A DNA stretch of 64,000 bases from Nocardia sp. NBC_01327. Lineage in GTDB: Bacteria > Actinomycetota > Actinomycetes > Mycobacteriales > Mycobacteriaceae. The translations under genes were made by a program, and so were the position numbers. The stretch lies in NCBI RefSeq assembly GCF_035958815.1, contig NZ_CP108383.1:8122001-8186000 (forward strand), written 5' to 3'. This document shows, in pieces, positions 1 through 7,867 of this stretch (positions are counted from its first letter, which is position 1; the number at the start of each line of letters is the position of its first letter). The notes below the pieces were generated by a model. That model did not search any database, was not told where the DNA came from, and saw nothing but the letters and a program-made list of their open reading frames with translations.

Positions 1-527
1 AAGTCGGGCCGCAGGCGGCCGCCTCGATCCAGGGTGGCCAGACCGTGCAGGGCACTCCAGGCGACCTCGGTGAAGGTCTCGACATCGTGCGGCGGGGCGA
101 AGGGGGCGAAGGTGAGGGCCAGTTCCTTGAAGGCGTCCTTGAGCGGCTGCCCGGCCTCGTCACCGAATTTCAGATTGGTGCGCAGCAGGAACATGGCGTC
201 GTAGAGCGCGGCATTGTCGCGGGCGAAGGCGAGATAGCCCTCCGCGACCGCGGTGAGGGCGGCCAGCGGGGTGTCGGCGGCCTCCCGGACCGCCCTGGTG
301 ATCACGGCGAATTCACCGATGCCCTGTTCGGCGACCGCGGTCACGATGGCGTCCCGGCCGGAGAAGTGGCCGTAGAGCACGGGCTGGCTGTATTCGATGG
401 CATCGGCCAGGCGGCGAATGGTCACCGCCTCCCAGCCCTCGGTTTCGGCCAGTTCGCGGGCGGCATCGATGATGCGCTGATGGCGGTCGGCGCGTTCGCG
501 TTCCTTACGGGTCTGTATGGCGCTCAT
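1..527 (-). CDS. TetR/AcrR family transcriptional regulator (3' end outside window)
   Basis: The reverse strand reads without a stop from an ATG at 525-527 to the window edge, about 175 codons. Residues 10-65 form a TetR N-terminal DNA-binding domain: a helix starting IIDAARELAE, then the turn and recognition helix around VTIRRLADAI and the usual aromatic pair near LYGHFSGRDA. The rest is a helical ligand-binding domain with the pattern seen in TetR proteins (LYDAMF). It is divergent from the DUF4267 membrane protein, and the shared intergenic DNA holds two matching palindromes. It is therefore probably a local repressor of itself and that neighbour. The inducer cannot be read from the sequence. 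Family call is firm; the target is inferred. Confidence 0.9.
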   Translation of the reverse strand, partial: MSAIQTRKERERADRHQRIIDAARELAETEGWEAVTIRRLADAIEYSQPVLYGHFSGRDAIVTAVAEQGIGEFAVITRAVREAADTPLAALTAVAEGYLAFARDNAALYDAMFLLRTNLKFGDEAGQPLKDAFKELALTFAPFAPPHDVETFTEVAWSALHGLATLDRGGRLRPD

Positions 528-536
528 GAACAAATA

Positions 537-549
537 CTAGCATCGCTAG
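537..549. promoter_or_regulatory. Palindrome CTAGC-ATC-GCTAG, candidate TetR operator 1
   Basis: A 13-bp inverted repeat with perfect 5-bp arms lies 10 bp upstream of the TetR start codon. A near-identical second copy lies 52 bp away, about five helical turns centre to centre. Pairing of such sites in a divergent TetR intergenic region fits an autoregulatory operator. Confidence 0.5.
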
Positions 550-588
550 ACAAACTACCCATGCATGTTCTAGCGTTGTCCACATCAG

Positions 589-601
589 TTAGCAGCGCTA
601 G
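589..601. promoter_or_regulatory. Palindrome TTAGC-AGC-GCTAG, candidate TetR operator 2
   Basis: This second copy of the 13-bp motif (one arm has T for C at the outermost base) sits just upstream of the GGAG ribosome site (607-610) of the membrane protein gene. Binding here would block expression of the plus-strand gene. Confidence 0.5.
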
Positions 602-618
602 ATTATGGAGCACAGATC

Positions 619-1047
619 ATGACTCGGAACCGCATCGCCACCGCCCTGTCCCTCATCGGCGCGGCCTTCATCCTCTACATCGGCATCAGCTACCTCCTCA
701 CGCCGCAGACCATCGCCACCGGCTTCGGCCTCCCGGAATGGCCGCACGGCGATGCCGCGGCGTTCATGAATCTCAAGGGCATTCGCGATACCGTCTCCGG
801 CATTCTCATCCTCGCCCTGCTGGCCGCCCGCCAGCGCTTCGCCCTGGGCATCACCATGCTGGTCGTCGCCCTCACCCCGATCGGCGACATGATCACCGTG
901 CTGAGCTACCACGGTTCCACCGCAACCGCTTTCGGCGTGCACGGCCTCACCGCCGCGCTGGTACTGCTCACCGGAGTCCTGCTGCTCCGCGAGCGTCGCA
1001 CCGCTCCCCTCACGGCGGCGAGTGTGAGCCCCGTCACGGTGGGATGA
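619..1047 (+). CDS. DUF4267 family small membrane protein
   Basis: The 142-aa protein starts at an ATG with GGAG 8 bp upstream. It has about four hydrophobic segments, roughly residues 6-27, 54-70, 75-97 and 104-123, and a charged RERR stretch near the C-terminus. The layout and the region around the first helix match the DUF4267 family of four-helix membrane proteins, common in actinobacteria and often next to a TetR gene. Its biochemical role is unknown. Divergent placement from the TetR gene and the two palindromes suggests it is repressor-controlled. Confidence 0.8.
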   Translation: MTRNRIATALSLIGAAFILYIGISYLLTPQTIATGFGLPEWPHGDAAAFMNLKGIRDTVSGILILALLAARQRFALGITMLVVALTPIGDMITVLSYHGSTATAFGVHGLTAALVLLTGVLLLRERRTAPLTAASVSPVTVG

Positions 1048-1103
1048 ATTCGGCGAACCGCGATCGTCTACTTCGATAACACCGCACACGAAGGAGCGAC
1101 ACC

Positions 1104-1319
1104 ATGGCGACCACGCCCCACGGCCCGGCCTCGTACTTCCCCTCCATCGAAGCGAAGTACGGCCGCCCCGTCGAAGAATGGTTCGCCCTGCTCCGCGCGA
1201 CCGGAAGCGCCTCCAACAAAGACCTGGTGAATCTGCTGAAGACCGAGCACAACATGGGTCACGGCCACGCCAACGCCCTGGTTCAGTACCACCTGAACCC
1301 GGAGAAGTGGGCCGTCTGA
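1104..1319 (+). CDS. DUF4287 domain-containing protein
   Basis: This 71-aa soluble protein has AAGGAG (1091-1096) seven bases before its ATG. The motifs PASYFPSIEAKYGRP at the start and HNMGHGHANALV near the end are typical of DUF4287, a short domain of unknown function. The domain also occurs next to, or fused with, DUF5655 and SRPBCC-type proteins. The protein is complete at the family's usual length. It follows the membrane gene by 56 bp on the same strand, so co-transcription is possible. It is convergent with the hydrolase that ends at 1324. Confidence 0.85.
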   Translation: MATTPHGPASYFPSIEAKYGRPVEEWFALLRATGSASNKDLVNLLKTEHNMGHGHANALVQYHLNPEKWAV

Positions 1320-1323
1320 ACGA

Positions 1324-2265
1324 TCAGTCCAGCAGGGTCGCGAGGAACCCGATCCGAACCGCCAGCGCCCGCCGGGCCGCTGGCGTTTTCGCGCCCACCG
1401 CGTCGTAGTTGTGCGGCAGCCCCGGCCAAAGATGCGCTTCCACATGGGTTCCCGCCGTCACCAACCGCCGCGCATAGTCGAGGGCTTCGTCGCGGAAGAT
1501 ATCGAGGTCCCCGACCTCGATGAAAGCTCTTGGTAACTCGGCCAATTCGGCCGCGCGCGCCGGAGCCGCGTAGGCGGGCACCGCATCGGTGCCCGCCAGA
1601 TCACCGAGCCGGGCGCGCCACGCGGTGCGATTGAATTCGTAGGTCCAGGTGCTGAAGGGCGCAATCGCCGGATCGGACACGGTATTCCGATCGTCCAGCA
1701 TCGGGCAGACCAGCATTTGCAGGGCCAGCGCCGGCCCGCTCCGATCCCGCGCCAGCAGCGCGACACCCGCGGCGATACCGCCACCGGCACAGTCGCCCCC
1801 GATCCCGATCTGCTCGGGATCGATCCCCCATTCGCCCGCGTGCTCGGCCAGCCAGCCCAGCACGGCGTAGGTGTCCGACACCCCGGCCGGATGCGGATGC
1901 TCGGGCGCGAGCCGATAGTCCACGGCCACGATCTGAATCCCCGCCTCGGCCGCGTAGTACCGGCACAGCCGGTCGTACCCGTCGAGCGTCCCGGAAATCC
2001 CGCCGCCCCCATGCACATACAGCAGCGCCCCGGTGGACACCTCGCCCATACCGCGGTACAGCCGCACCGCAATCTCGTAGCCATCCTCGGCCGCCACCGT
2101 GCGCTCCAGCACGGTGACCTCCGCCCCGGCCGGGGTCACCACCCCGTGCGTCAACCCGTTGATCATGGCCCGTATCTGCAGATATTCCCCCGCATCCACG
2201 GCCGGCGACCTGGTCGCCCATCCCTTGACCGCCGCTGCGACTTCCGGATCAGGCCACAATGTCAT
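1324..2265 (-). CDS. Alpha/beta hydrolase, hormone-sensitive-lipase type, with Cys at the nucleophile position
   Basis: The 313-aa protein has the HSL-family layout. The oxyanion motif is at residues 84-90 (VHGGGG), the nucleophile elbow at 157-162, an acid near D255 in VGDLDIF and a His at 285 in PGLPHNYD. Family members act on short acyl esters or lactones in the cytosol. The elbow, normally GDSAGG, reads GDCAGG. The codon is TGT at 1789-1791, so the expected serine is cysteine. The enzyme may be a poor esterase, a thiol acyltransferase-like enzyme or inactive. The remaining motifs are intact, which argues against simple decay. No partner gene is evident. Confidence 0.85.
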   Translation of the reverse strand: MTLWPDPEVAAAVKGWATRSPAVDAGEYLQIRAMINGLTHGVVTPAGAEVTVLERTVAAEDGYEIAVRLYRGMGEVSTGALLYVHGGGGISGTLDGYDRLCRYYAAEAGIQIVAVDYRLAPEHPHPAGVSDTYAVLGWLAEHAGEWGIDPEQIGIGGDCAGGGIAAGVALLARDRSGPALALQMLVCPMLDDRNTVSDPAIAPFSTWTYEFNRTAWRARLGDLAGTDAVPAYAAPARAAELAELPRAFIEVGDLDIFRDEALDYARRLVTAGTHVEAHLWPGLPHNYDAVGAKTPAARRALAVRIGFLATLLD

Positions 2266-2354
2266 GACCCCAGTGTTATCACCGCAACACTCCAGACAAC
2301 ATCTGCCCCACCCTTTACGGCGCGCCGCCCTCCGGACGGAGGTGGCTCGCCATA

Positions 2355-2394
2355 CGTGAATCGGCCGCCCTCTGTTGAGAGCGGCCGATTCACG
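2355..2394. terminator. 14-bp perfect hairpin after manB
   Basis: Arms 2355-2368 and 2381-2394 are perfectly complementary around a 12-base loop. The hairpin lies 10 bp past the manB stop codon, so it probably ends the rmlD-wbbL-manB transcript. It has no long T-run, as is common in actinobacteria. Confidence 0.7.
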
Positions 2395-2404
2395 GTGTGC
2401 TGCT

Positions 2405-3496
2405 TTATACGTCGGTGGAGAAGCGGATGCCGCCGTCGGGGATGTCCACGCCGGGCCAGACCCGGGCCCCGCGCAGCAGCTCGCAGCGCGCGCCGATGCT
2501 GGCGCCGTCGCCGATCACGCCGTCACGCACGAGGGCGCGCGGACCGATGCGGGCGCCGAAGCCGACGATCGAACGTTCCACGGTGGCACCGGCTTCCACG
2601 CGGGCGCCGTCGAAAAGGATGGCGCCGTCGAGGCGTGCGCCCGCCCCGACCTCGGCGCCCCGGCCGACGACCGTGCCGCCGATGAGCAGGGCGCCGGGAG
2701 CCACACCCGCGCTGGGGTGCACGAGGGATTCGCCGCGCTGACCGGACAGTGCGGGCGAGGGGGCGATGCCGCGCACGAGATCGGCGGAGCCGCGGACGAA
2801 GTCCTCGGGGGTGCCCATATCGCGCCAGTACGCGGTATCCACATGACCCTGGATGTGCGCGCCCTCGGTGAGCAGCGCCGGGAAGACCTCGCGTTCCACC
2901 GAGACCGGGCGGCCCGCGGGGATCTTCTCGATGTATTCGCGGCGGAAGACGTAGCACCCGGCATTGATCTGATCGGTCGGCGGATCCTGGGTCTTCTCCA
3001 GGAATGCGGTCACCCGCCCGGTCTCGTCGGTGGGCACGCAGCCGAAGGCCCGCGGATCGCCGACCCGCACCAGGTGCAGGGTGACATCGGCATTGCTGGC
3101 GTGATGGGTTTCCAGCACGCCGTTGAGATCGGTGCCGCCGAGCACATCGCCGTTGAACACCATGACGGTGTCGGCCCGCAGTTTCGGCAGCACATTGCGA
3201 ATACCGCCGCCGGTGCCCAGCGCCTCGGTCTCGGTCACGTACTCGAGTTCCAGCCCGAGCTCGGAACCGTCGCCGAAGTGATCCTCGAACACCTCCGCCT
3301 TGTAGGAGGTGCCGAGGACGACGTGCGTGATGCCGGCCGCGGCGATGCGGGCCAGCAGATGCTGCAGGAACGGCAGACCGGCCGTCGGCAACATCGGTTT
3401 GGGAGCGGACAGGGTCAGTGGCCGCAGGCGGGTGCCCTGGCCTCCGACCAGGATTACCGCATCCGTCGACCCGGCAGTACTGCCGCTGTTCGCCAT
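2405..3496 (-). CDS. manB: Mannose-1-phosphate guanylyltransferase (GDP-mannose pyrophosphorylase)
   Basis: This enzyme makes GDP-mannose from mannose-1-phosphate and GTP for lipoarabinomannan, phosphatidylinositol mannosides and protein mannosylation. The N-terminal nucleotidyltransferase domain has GGQGTRLRP at residues 18-26, the KPMLP motif just after, and the metal-binding Asp in NGDV near 117. From about residue 270 a left-handed beta-helix of hexapeptide repeats follows. I place the start at ATG 3496 (363 aa) because GGGGAGA lies just upstream; the reading frame extends 34 codons further with no supporting site. Mycobacterial ManB has almost the same length and the same neighbours. It is last in the rmlD-wbbL-manB operon. 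Confidence 0.92.
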   Translation of the reverse strand: MANSGSTAGSTDAVILVGGQGTRLRPLTLSAPKPMLPTAGLPFLQHLLARIAAAGITHVVLGTSYKAEVFEDHFGDGSELGLELEYVTETEALGTGGGIRNVLPKLRADTVMVFNGDVLGGTDLNGVLETHHASNADVTLHLVRVGDPRAFGCVPTDETGRVTAFLEKTQDPPTDQINAGCYVFRREYIEKIPAGRPVSVEREVFPALLTEGAHIQGHVDTAYWRDMGTPEDFVRGSADLVRGIAPSPALSGQRGESLVHPSAGVAPGALLIGGTVVGRGAEVGAGARLDGAILFDGARVEAGATVERSIVGFGARIGPRALVRDGVIGDGASIGARCELLRGARVWPGVDIPDGGIRFSTDV

Positions 3497-3518
3497 TCTC
3501 TCCCCTGTTGTCGGGTGG

Positions 3519-4430
3519 TCAGTTGGTCGCGCCCTCGGCGTGCAGAGCATCGCGTTCGCGCAGTGCGGATCGAACCGCAAGCCTGCAGCGGATCGCAAGT
3601 CCGGCCTTCAGTGCGACGCGCAGCGGAGCCTGCCACCAGTGTGGATGCCGATCTGCCTGGAAACGGTAAGCGCTGGCGTGGTGGGCCGGCAGCATGGTCT
3701 CCGGATGGCGTCCGGCGGCATGTCCCTTGGCGTGCGTGACCTCCGCGGACGGCACGAAAACATTGTGCCAGCCCGCCTTGCCCATGCGATCACCGAAGTC
3801 CACATCCTCCATGTACATGAAGTACCGGGAGTCGAATCCGTCGATGGCGTCGAAGGCGGCGCGGCGCACCAGCAGGCAGGAACCCGAGAGCCAGCCGACG
3901 GTGCGCTCGGAGATCTGCTCGTTCTCCTGCCGGTATCGCCGGGTCCAGGGGTTGCCGGGCCACACCGTGCCGAGGATGGCGTGCCCGGCGCCGTCGGCCA
4001 GGCCGGGCACCGAACGCGCGGACGGGTAGAGGCTGCCGTCCGGTTCCAGCACCTTGGGGCCCAGGGCGCCGGCGCGGGGCCAGCGGCGGGCGGCGGCCAG
4101 GAGTTCATCGATCGAATCGGTACCCCAGCGGATATCGGGATTGACGATGATGATGAATTCGATGTCCGGGTCGATTTCGGTGACAGCGCGATTGATGGCG
4201 CCGCCGTACCCGATATTGCCGCCGGTGCGCAGCAGCCGGACATGGGCATTGGCTTCGGCGACCAACTCCGGCACGCCGTCCACCGAGCCGTTGTCGGCGA
4301 GGATGACCTGCGGCTTCTCGCCGGTCGCGGTGGCTAGCGTGCTGATGAAGTGTTCGAGGTGCTCACCGGGCGAGTAGGTCACCGTGACGACGGCCAGTGA
4401 CGGTCGTCCGACAGAATCCGAGGGGCTCAC
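3519..4430 (-). CDS. wbbL: N-acetylglucosaminyl-diphosphodecaprenol L-rhamnosyltransferase (GT2)
   Basis: WbbL moves L-rhamnose from dTDP-rhamnose to decaprenyl-PP-GlcNAc. This creates the linker that joins arabinogalactan to peptidoglycan, an essential step in mycobacteria. The 303-aa protein has a GT2 Rossmann start (VVTVTYS), the ADNGS turn at 45-49, GNIGYGGAIN at 71-80, the VNPD metal-site motif at 96-99 and MYMEDVDFGDR in the acceptor half. The GTG start is 11 bp after the rmlD stop codon. The gene order rmlD-wbbL-manB matches the mycobacterial locus, which supports this assignment over other rhamnosyltransferases. Confidence 0.93.
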   Translation of the reverse strand: MSPSDSVGRPSLAVVTVTYSPGEHLEHFISTLATATGEKPQVILADNGSVDGVPELVAEANAHVRLLRTGGNIGYGGAINRAVTEIDPDIEFIIIVNPDIRWGTDSIDELLAAARRWPRAGALGPKVLEPDGSLYPSARSVPGLADGAGHAILGTVWPGNPWTRRYRQENEQISERTVGWLSGSCLLVRRAAFDAIDGFDSRYFMYMEDVDFGDRMGKAGWHNVFVPSAEVTHAKGHAAGRHPETMLPAHHASAYRFQADRHPHWWQAPLRVALKAGLAIRCRLAVRSALRERDALHAEGATN

Positions 4431-4441
4431 GGGCGCTCAGC

Positions 4442-5350
4442 CTAGTCGGAGATGGAAGTGAGTGCGTCGTCCAGCGCCCGCTCCCATTCCCGCAGGGGGC
4501 TGAGCCCGGCCGATACCCACGTTTTGCCCGAAAGGACCGAATATGCCGGGCGCGGAGCGGGTCTCGGGAAATCCGCGGTGCTACAGGGCAGTACACGCTC
4601 CGGATCGGCGCCGATTCCGGCGAATACGGCACGCGCCAGTTCGAACCAACTGGCTTGTCCGGCATTGGTGGCGTGCAGAATTCGCGGAATCGGGCGTCGC
4701 CCTGGCGCCTCCGAGGAGTCGAATCGCGTCGAATCCGGCAGCCGCCCAGCCAGCTCCACGAGCCCCGCGGCCAGATCCGGTGCGTACGTGGGCGATCCGA
4801 TCTGGTCCGCGACAACGGTGACGGTGTCCCGTTCGCGCTCGAGCCTGCGCATGGTCGCGACGAAGTCGGAGCCCGCGCCGGTATAGACCCAGGCGGTGCG
4901 GACGATCCGGGAATCCGGGGCGAGATCGAGGACGGCCTGCTCACCAGCTAATTTGGAGCGACCGTAAACGGTGGTGGGACCGGCGAGATCGTTCGGCTCG
5001 TACGGACGGTCCGCACTACCGGGAAAAATGTAATCGGTGGAGACGTGCACGAGGTCGGCGCCGATCGCGGCGCAGACCGCGGCGAGCACGGCCGGACCGC
5101 TCGCATTCACCGCGAATGCCGCGTCGACGTCGGTCTCGGCCTGATCCACCGCGGTGTAGGCCGCGCAGTTGAGCACCACATCACCCGGATTCAGCACGGC
5201 GCGAACCGCTTCCAGATCGGTGATGTCGAGTTCATCGCGGCCGTAACCACGGGCATCGGGCGCCAGGCGCAGCAGCGCCCGGCCCAACTGTCCCCGCGCA
5301 CCCGTCACCACGAGCCGTTCGGAGCCGGGATCCAGGGAGGCAGAAGTCAC
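4442..5350 (-). CDS. rmlD: dTDP-4-dehydrorhamnose reductase
   Basis: RmlD performs the last NADPH-dependent step of dTDP-L-rhamnose synthesis, making the donor used by the downstream WbbL. The protein is an extended short-chain reductase of 302 aa. It has a nucleotide-binding GARGQLG at 17-23, NCAAYTAVDQAE at 61-72, STDYIF at 104-109 and the catalytic Y129-x3-K133. I chose GTG 5350 as start because the Rossmann strand follows within 12 residues and the length then equals that of the family. A longer in-frame extension is Arg/Cys-rich and unlikely. The gene is divergent from the LCP gene across about 210 bp. Confidence 0.93.
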   Translation of the reverse strand: MTSASLDPGSERLVVTGARGQLGRALLRLAPDARGYGRDELDITDLEAVRAVLNPGDVVLNCAAYTAVDQAETDVDAAFAVNASGPAVLAAVCAAIGADLVHVSTDYIFPGSADRPYEPNDLAGPTTVYGRSKLAGEQAVLDLAPDSRIVRTAWVYTGAGSDFVATMRRLERERDTVTVVADQIGSPTYAPDLAAGLVELAGRLPDSTRFDSSEAPGRRPIPRILHATNAGQASWFELARAVFAGIGADPERVLPCSTADFPRPAPRPAYSVLSGKTWVSAGLSPLREWERALDDALTSISD

Positions 5351-5559
5351 GGCGGTCAGTGTGGCATGCCGGACACCGCTCCCGCACCTTCGCCTCCACC
5401 TGCGGTAATGCCCTGCGCACCGGCAATGCGGCACGACTCACTGAGCGTCGGCTACACGGACATGTCCGGCCGCGCGTCTAGCCTGCCTATGGGGGTATTC
5501 CAACGACGCCGCCCCGATTGCGGGGTGTGGTCGGCCGAACACTGGAGAGGAAGCAGGGG

Positions 5560-7065
5560 TTGCCGGACACCACGAGAGCATCCGCACCGCTACCTTCGCG
5601 TCGCCCGGCGCGGGGGTCGTGGGCGGCGCGGCATCGCGCGAATCCGCTGCGCGCGTTCGCGGTCGCGGCGGCGGCGCTGGTGCTGGTGGTGACCGGAATG
5701 GGCTGGCACAGCGTGGATCAGCTGGTGTCGAGCATCGAGCGGATCAGCGATCTGGGCCTGGGTGGGGGCTCGGACGGCGCGGTGGACATTCTCATGGTCG
5801 GCATCGACGCCCGCACCGACGCACACGGCAATCCGCTCTCCGAGGATGAGCGAGCCATGCTGCACGCCGGTGATGAGGTGGGCCTCAATACCGACACCAT
5901 CGTTTTGATTCGGGTGCCCAATAACGGTCAATCGGCAACGGCCATCTCGATTCCCCGCGATTCCTATGTGGACATTCCCGGCCTGGGCATGGGCAAGATC
6001 AATTCCGCCTTCGGCGTCACGAAATTCACCGAGCAGCAGAAGCTCGTCGACAAGGGCGTCGATCCGGCCGAGGCGGAGACCCGCTCGACCCTCGCCGGGC
6101 GGCAGGCGCTGATCAAGGCGGTCGCCAATCTGACCGGTATCACCGTCGACCATTACGCCGAGGTCGGCCTGCTCGGTTTCGTCCTGCTCACCGATGCCGT
6201 CGGCGGAGTCGATGTCTGCCTGAACAATCCGGTGTACGAGCCGATGTCCGGTGCGGACTTCCCGGCCGGACCGCAGAAACTCAATGGCCCGGAGGCCCTG
6301 AGCTTCGTGCGCCAGCGGCACGAACTGCCGCGCGGCGATCTCGACCGCATCGTGCGCCAGCAGGTGTACATGGCGCAGCTGGTGCATCAGGTGCTCAGCG
6401 CCAAGGTGCTCACCAATCCCGGCCGGCTGAAGGATCTCAGTGATGCGGTGGGCCGCACCATCGTGCTCGACGACGGCTGGGATGTGCTGTCGTTCATGCA
6501 CGAGCTGCAGGACCTGTCCGCGGGGCAGGTGAAGTTCGAGACCATTCCGGTCAAGGATCTGAACGGCTGGACCGAGAACGGTGAATCGGTGGTGCGCGTC
6601 GATCCGGTCGCGGTGCAGAAGTACGTCGCCAAGACCATCGACGGCAGTCCGCCGGAGACGACGGGCGGTGTCGATCCGTCGACCGTCACCGTGGATCTCT
6701 ACAACGCCAGCGGTACCGGCGGCCTGGCCGGACAGGTGGGGCAGGCGCTGGCGGGCAAGGGTTTCCGCACCGGCACGGTGGACAATTGGATCGGCGGGCC
6801 GATTCAGAGCAGCCGGGTGCTGGCGGGCAGCAGCAGTGATGCGAACGCGCGCGCGGTGGCCGGGGTGCTGGGCGGACTGCCGGTCATCAAACAGGACGGC
6901 ATGGCGGAGGGGGCGGTCCGCGTGGTGCTGGCCGGTGACTACGCTGGTCCCGGTTCGGCGACCGGTAACCAGCTGGATTTCACGAGCTCCTCGACCACCA
7001 TGACGCCGGTCCCGCCAGCTCCACCCATCGATGCCGGTAAGAACGGACCGAAATGCGTGAACTGA
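5560..7065 (+). CDS. LCP family (LytR-CpsA-Psr) cell-wall ligase with LytR_C domain
   Basis: LCP proteins transfer undecaprenyl/decaprenyl-linked polymers to peptidoglycan; in mycobacteria the polymer is arabinogalactan. The protein has a short cytoplasmic Arg-rich N-terminus, one membrane helix (about residues 30-50) and the extracellular LCP domain. That domain shows DILMVGIDAR, SIPRDSYVDIPG, KINSAFG and the Arg-rich SFVRQRHELPRGDLDRI. A C-terminal LytR_C domain of about 90 residues follows (VDLYNASGTGGLAGQV). I prefer the TTG at 5560 because GGAGAGG (5544-5550) is correctly spaced; a TTG at 5518 has no such site. Its place beside the rhamnose-linker genes supports a role in joining arabinogalactan to peptidoglycan. 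Confidence 0.9.
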   Translation: MPDTTRASAPLPSRRPARGSWAARHRANPLRAFAVAAAALVLVVTGMGWHSVDQLVSSIERISDLGLGGGSDGAVDILMVGIDARTDAHGNPLSEDERAMLHAGDEVGLNTDTIVLIRVPNNGQSATAISIPRDSYVDIPGLGMGKINSAFGVTKFTEQQKLVDKGVDPAEAETRSTLAGRQALIKAVANLTGITVDHYAEVGLLGFVLLTDAVGGVDVCLNNPVYEPMSGADFPAGPQKLNGPEALSFVRQRHELPRGDLDRIVRQQVYMAQLVHQVLSAKVLTNPGRLKDLSDAVGRTIVLDDGWDVLSFMHELQDLSAGQVKFETIPVKDLNGWTENGESVVRVDPVAVQKYVAKTIDGSPPETTGGVDPSTVTVDLYNASGTGGLAGQVGQALAGKGFRTGTVDNWIGGPIQSSRVLAGSSSDANARAVAGVLGGLPVIKQDGMAEGAVRVVLAGDYAGPGSATGNQLDFTSSSTTMTPVPPAPPIDAGKNGPKCVN

Positions 7066-7769
7066 CCGAGACCCTCACCGAAGCGGTACTCGACCCCATC
7101 CTCGCCCGCGATCCCGCGGGCCCGCGCATCACCTATTACGACGACGCCACCGGCGCCCGGATCGAACTCTCGGCGCTGACGCTGGCCAATTGGGCGGCCA
7201 AGACCGCCAATATGATTCGCGACGAATTCGGCCTCTCCCGCGGTTCGCGGGTGGCGGTGCTGCTACCCGCGCACTGGCAGACCGCGGCGGTCCTGCTCGG
7301 CTGCTGGTGGGCCGGTGTCGAGGTGGTGCTGCACGCGGACCCGGATGCCGAGCTGGCGCTGGTGACCGCCGATCGCATCGACGAGGCGGGCGATATTCCG
7401 GAGGTGGCCGCGCTGTCCCTGGATCCGATGGGCCTGCCGGTGCGCGAGTTGCCGATCGGCGTCACCGACTACGCGACCGCGGTGCGGGTGCACGGCGACC
7501 AGTTCCGCCCGAGCGGCATCGGCTGCGCACTGGACGGAATGTCGGTGTCGGAGGTGTTCGAACAGGCGCGGAAGTCGGCCTCCCGCCAGGGTTTCACCGC
7601 CGAGGACCGGGTGCTGTCGAGCACGTCGTGGGAAACCCCGGCCGAATTGATCGACGGCCTCGTGGCCGTATTGGCCTCGGGCGCTTCCCTGGTGCAGGTA
7701 GCCCACCCCGATCCGGCCACCCGCGAGCGCCGCATCGCCTCGGAAAAGGTGACCGCCCAGCGTTCCTGA
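7053..7769 (+). CDS. TIGR03089 family protein (ANL-like N-terminal fragment fold)
   Basis: The 238-aa protein overlaps the LCP stop codon by 13 bp, so the two are translationally coupled. It resembles the N-terminal lobe of acyl-adenylate-forming enzymes: LTLANWAAKTANMIRDEFGL, a VLLPAHWQTAAVLLGCWWAG helix and an SVSEV segment. It is far too short to be a full ligase and lacks the AMP-binding P-loop. This is the normal state of TIGR03089, an actinobacterial family of unknown function that follows the same LCP gene in mycobacteria. The conserved pairing suggests a role in cell-wall polymer attachment, but no activity can be read from the sequence. Confidence 0.85.
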   Translation: MRELTETLTEAVLDPILARDPAGPRITYYDDATGARIELSALTLANWAAKTANMIRDEFGLSRGSRVAVLLPAHWQTAAVLLGCWWAGVEVVLHADPDAELALVTADRIDEAGDIPEVAALSLDPMGLPVRELPIGVTDYATAVRVHGDQFRPSGIGCALDGMSVSEVFEQARKSASRQGFTAEDRVLSSTSWETPAELIDGLVAVLASGASLVQVAHPDPATRERRIASEKVTAQRS

Positions 7770-7814
7770 CTCCTGCCACGGTAGGAGTCCCGGCTCCCCC
7801 TTCGGGACCTTTTT
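7768..7814 (+). terminator. Overlapping hairpins with T-run after TIGR03089 gene
   Basis: GACTCCT (7768-7774) pairs with AGGAGTC (7783-7789). An alternative stem GTCCCG (7787-7792) with CGGGAC (7803-7808) is followed by CTTTTT. The second form has the layout of an intrinsic terminator for the LCP operon. Confidence 0.6.
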
Positions 7815-7867
7815 CACCCCAGCGGATTTCCGTACGGTGGAGCTACCCGACAACAAGGGAGTCAGCG

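Noticed and set aside
45-1079. Long plus-strand open frame over the TetR gene and membrane gene
   Set aside because: It is antisense to a clear TetR gene and then out of frame with the DUF4267 gene. Its translation is low-complexity Gly/Arg/His, as expected of shadow frames in GC-rich DNA.
2717-4337. Plus-strand frames opposite manB and wbbL
   Set aside because: They are shadows of the well-supported minus-strand cell-wall genes.
7190-7867. Upstream extension of the P450 reading frame
   Set aside because: It overlaps the TIGR03089 gene in another frame and crosses a terminator. A good ribosome site marks the ATG at 7868.
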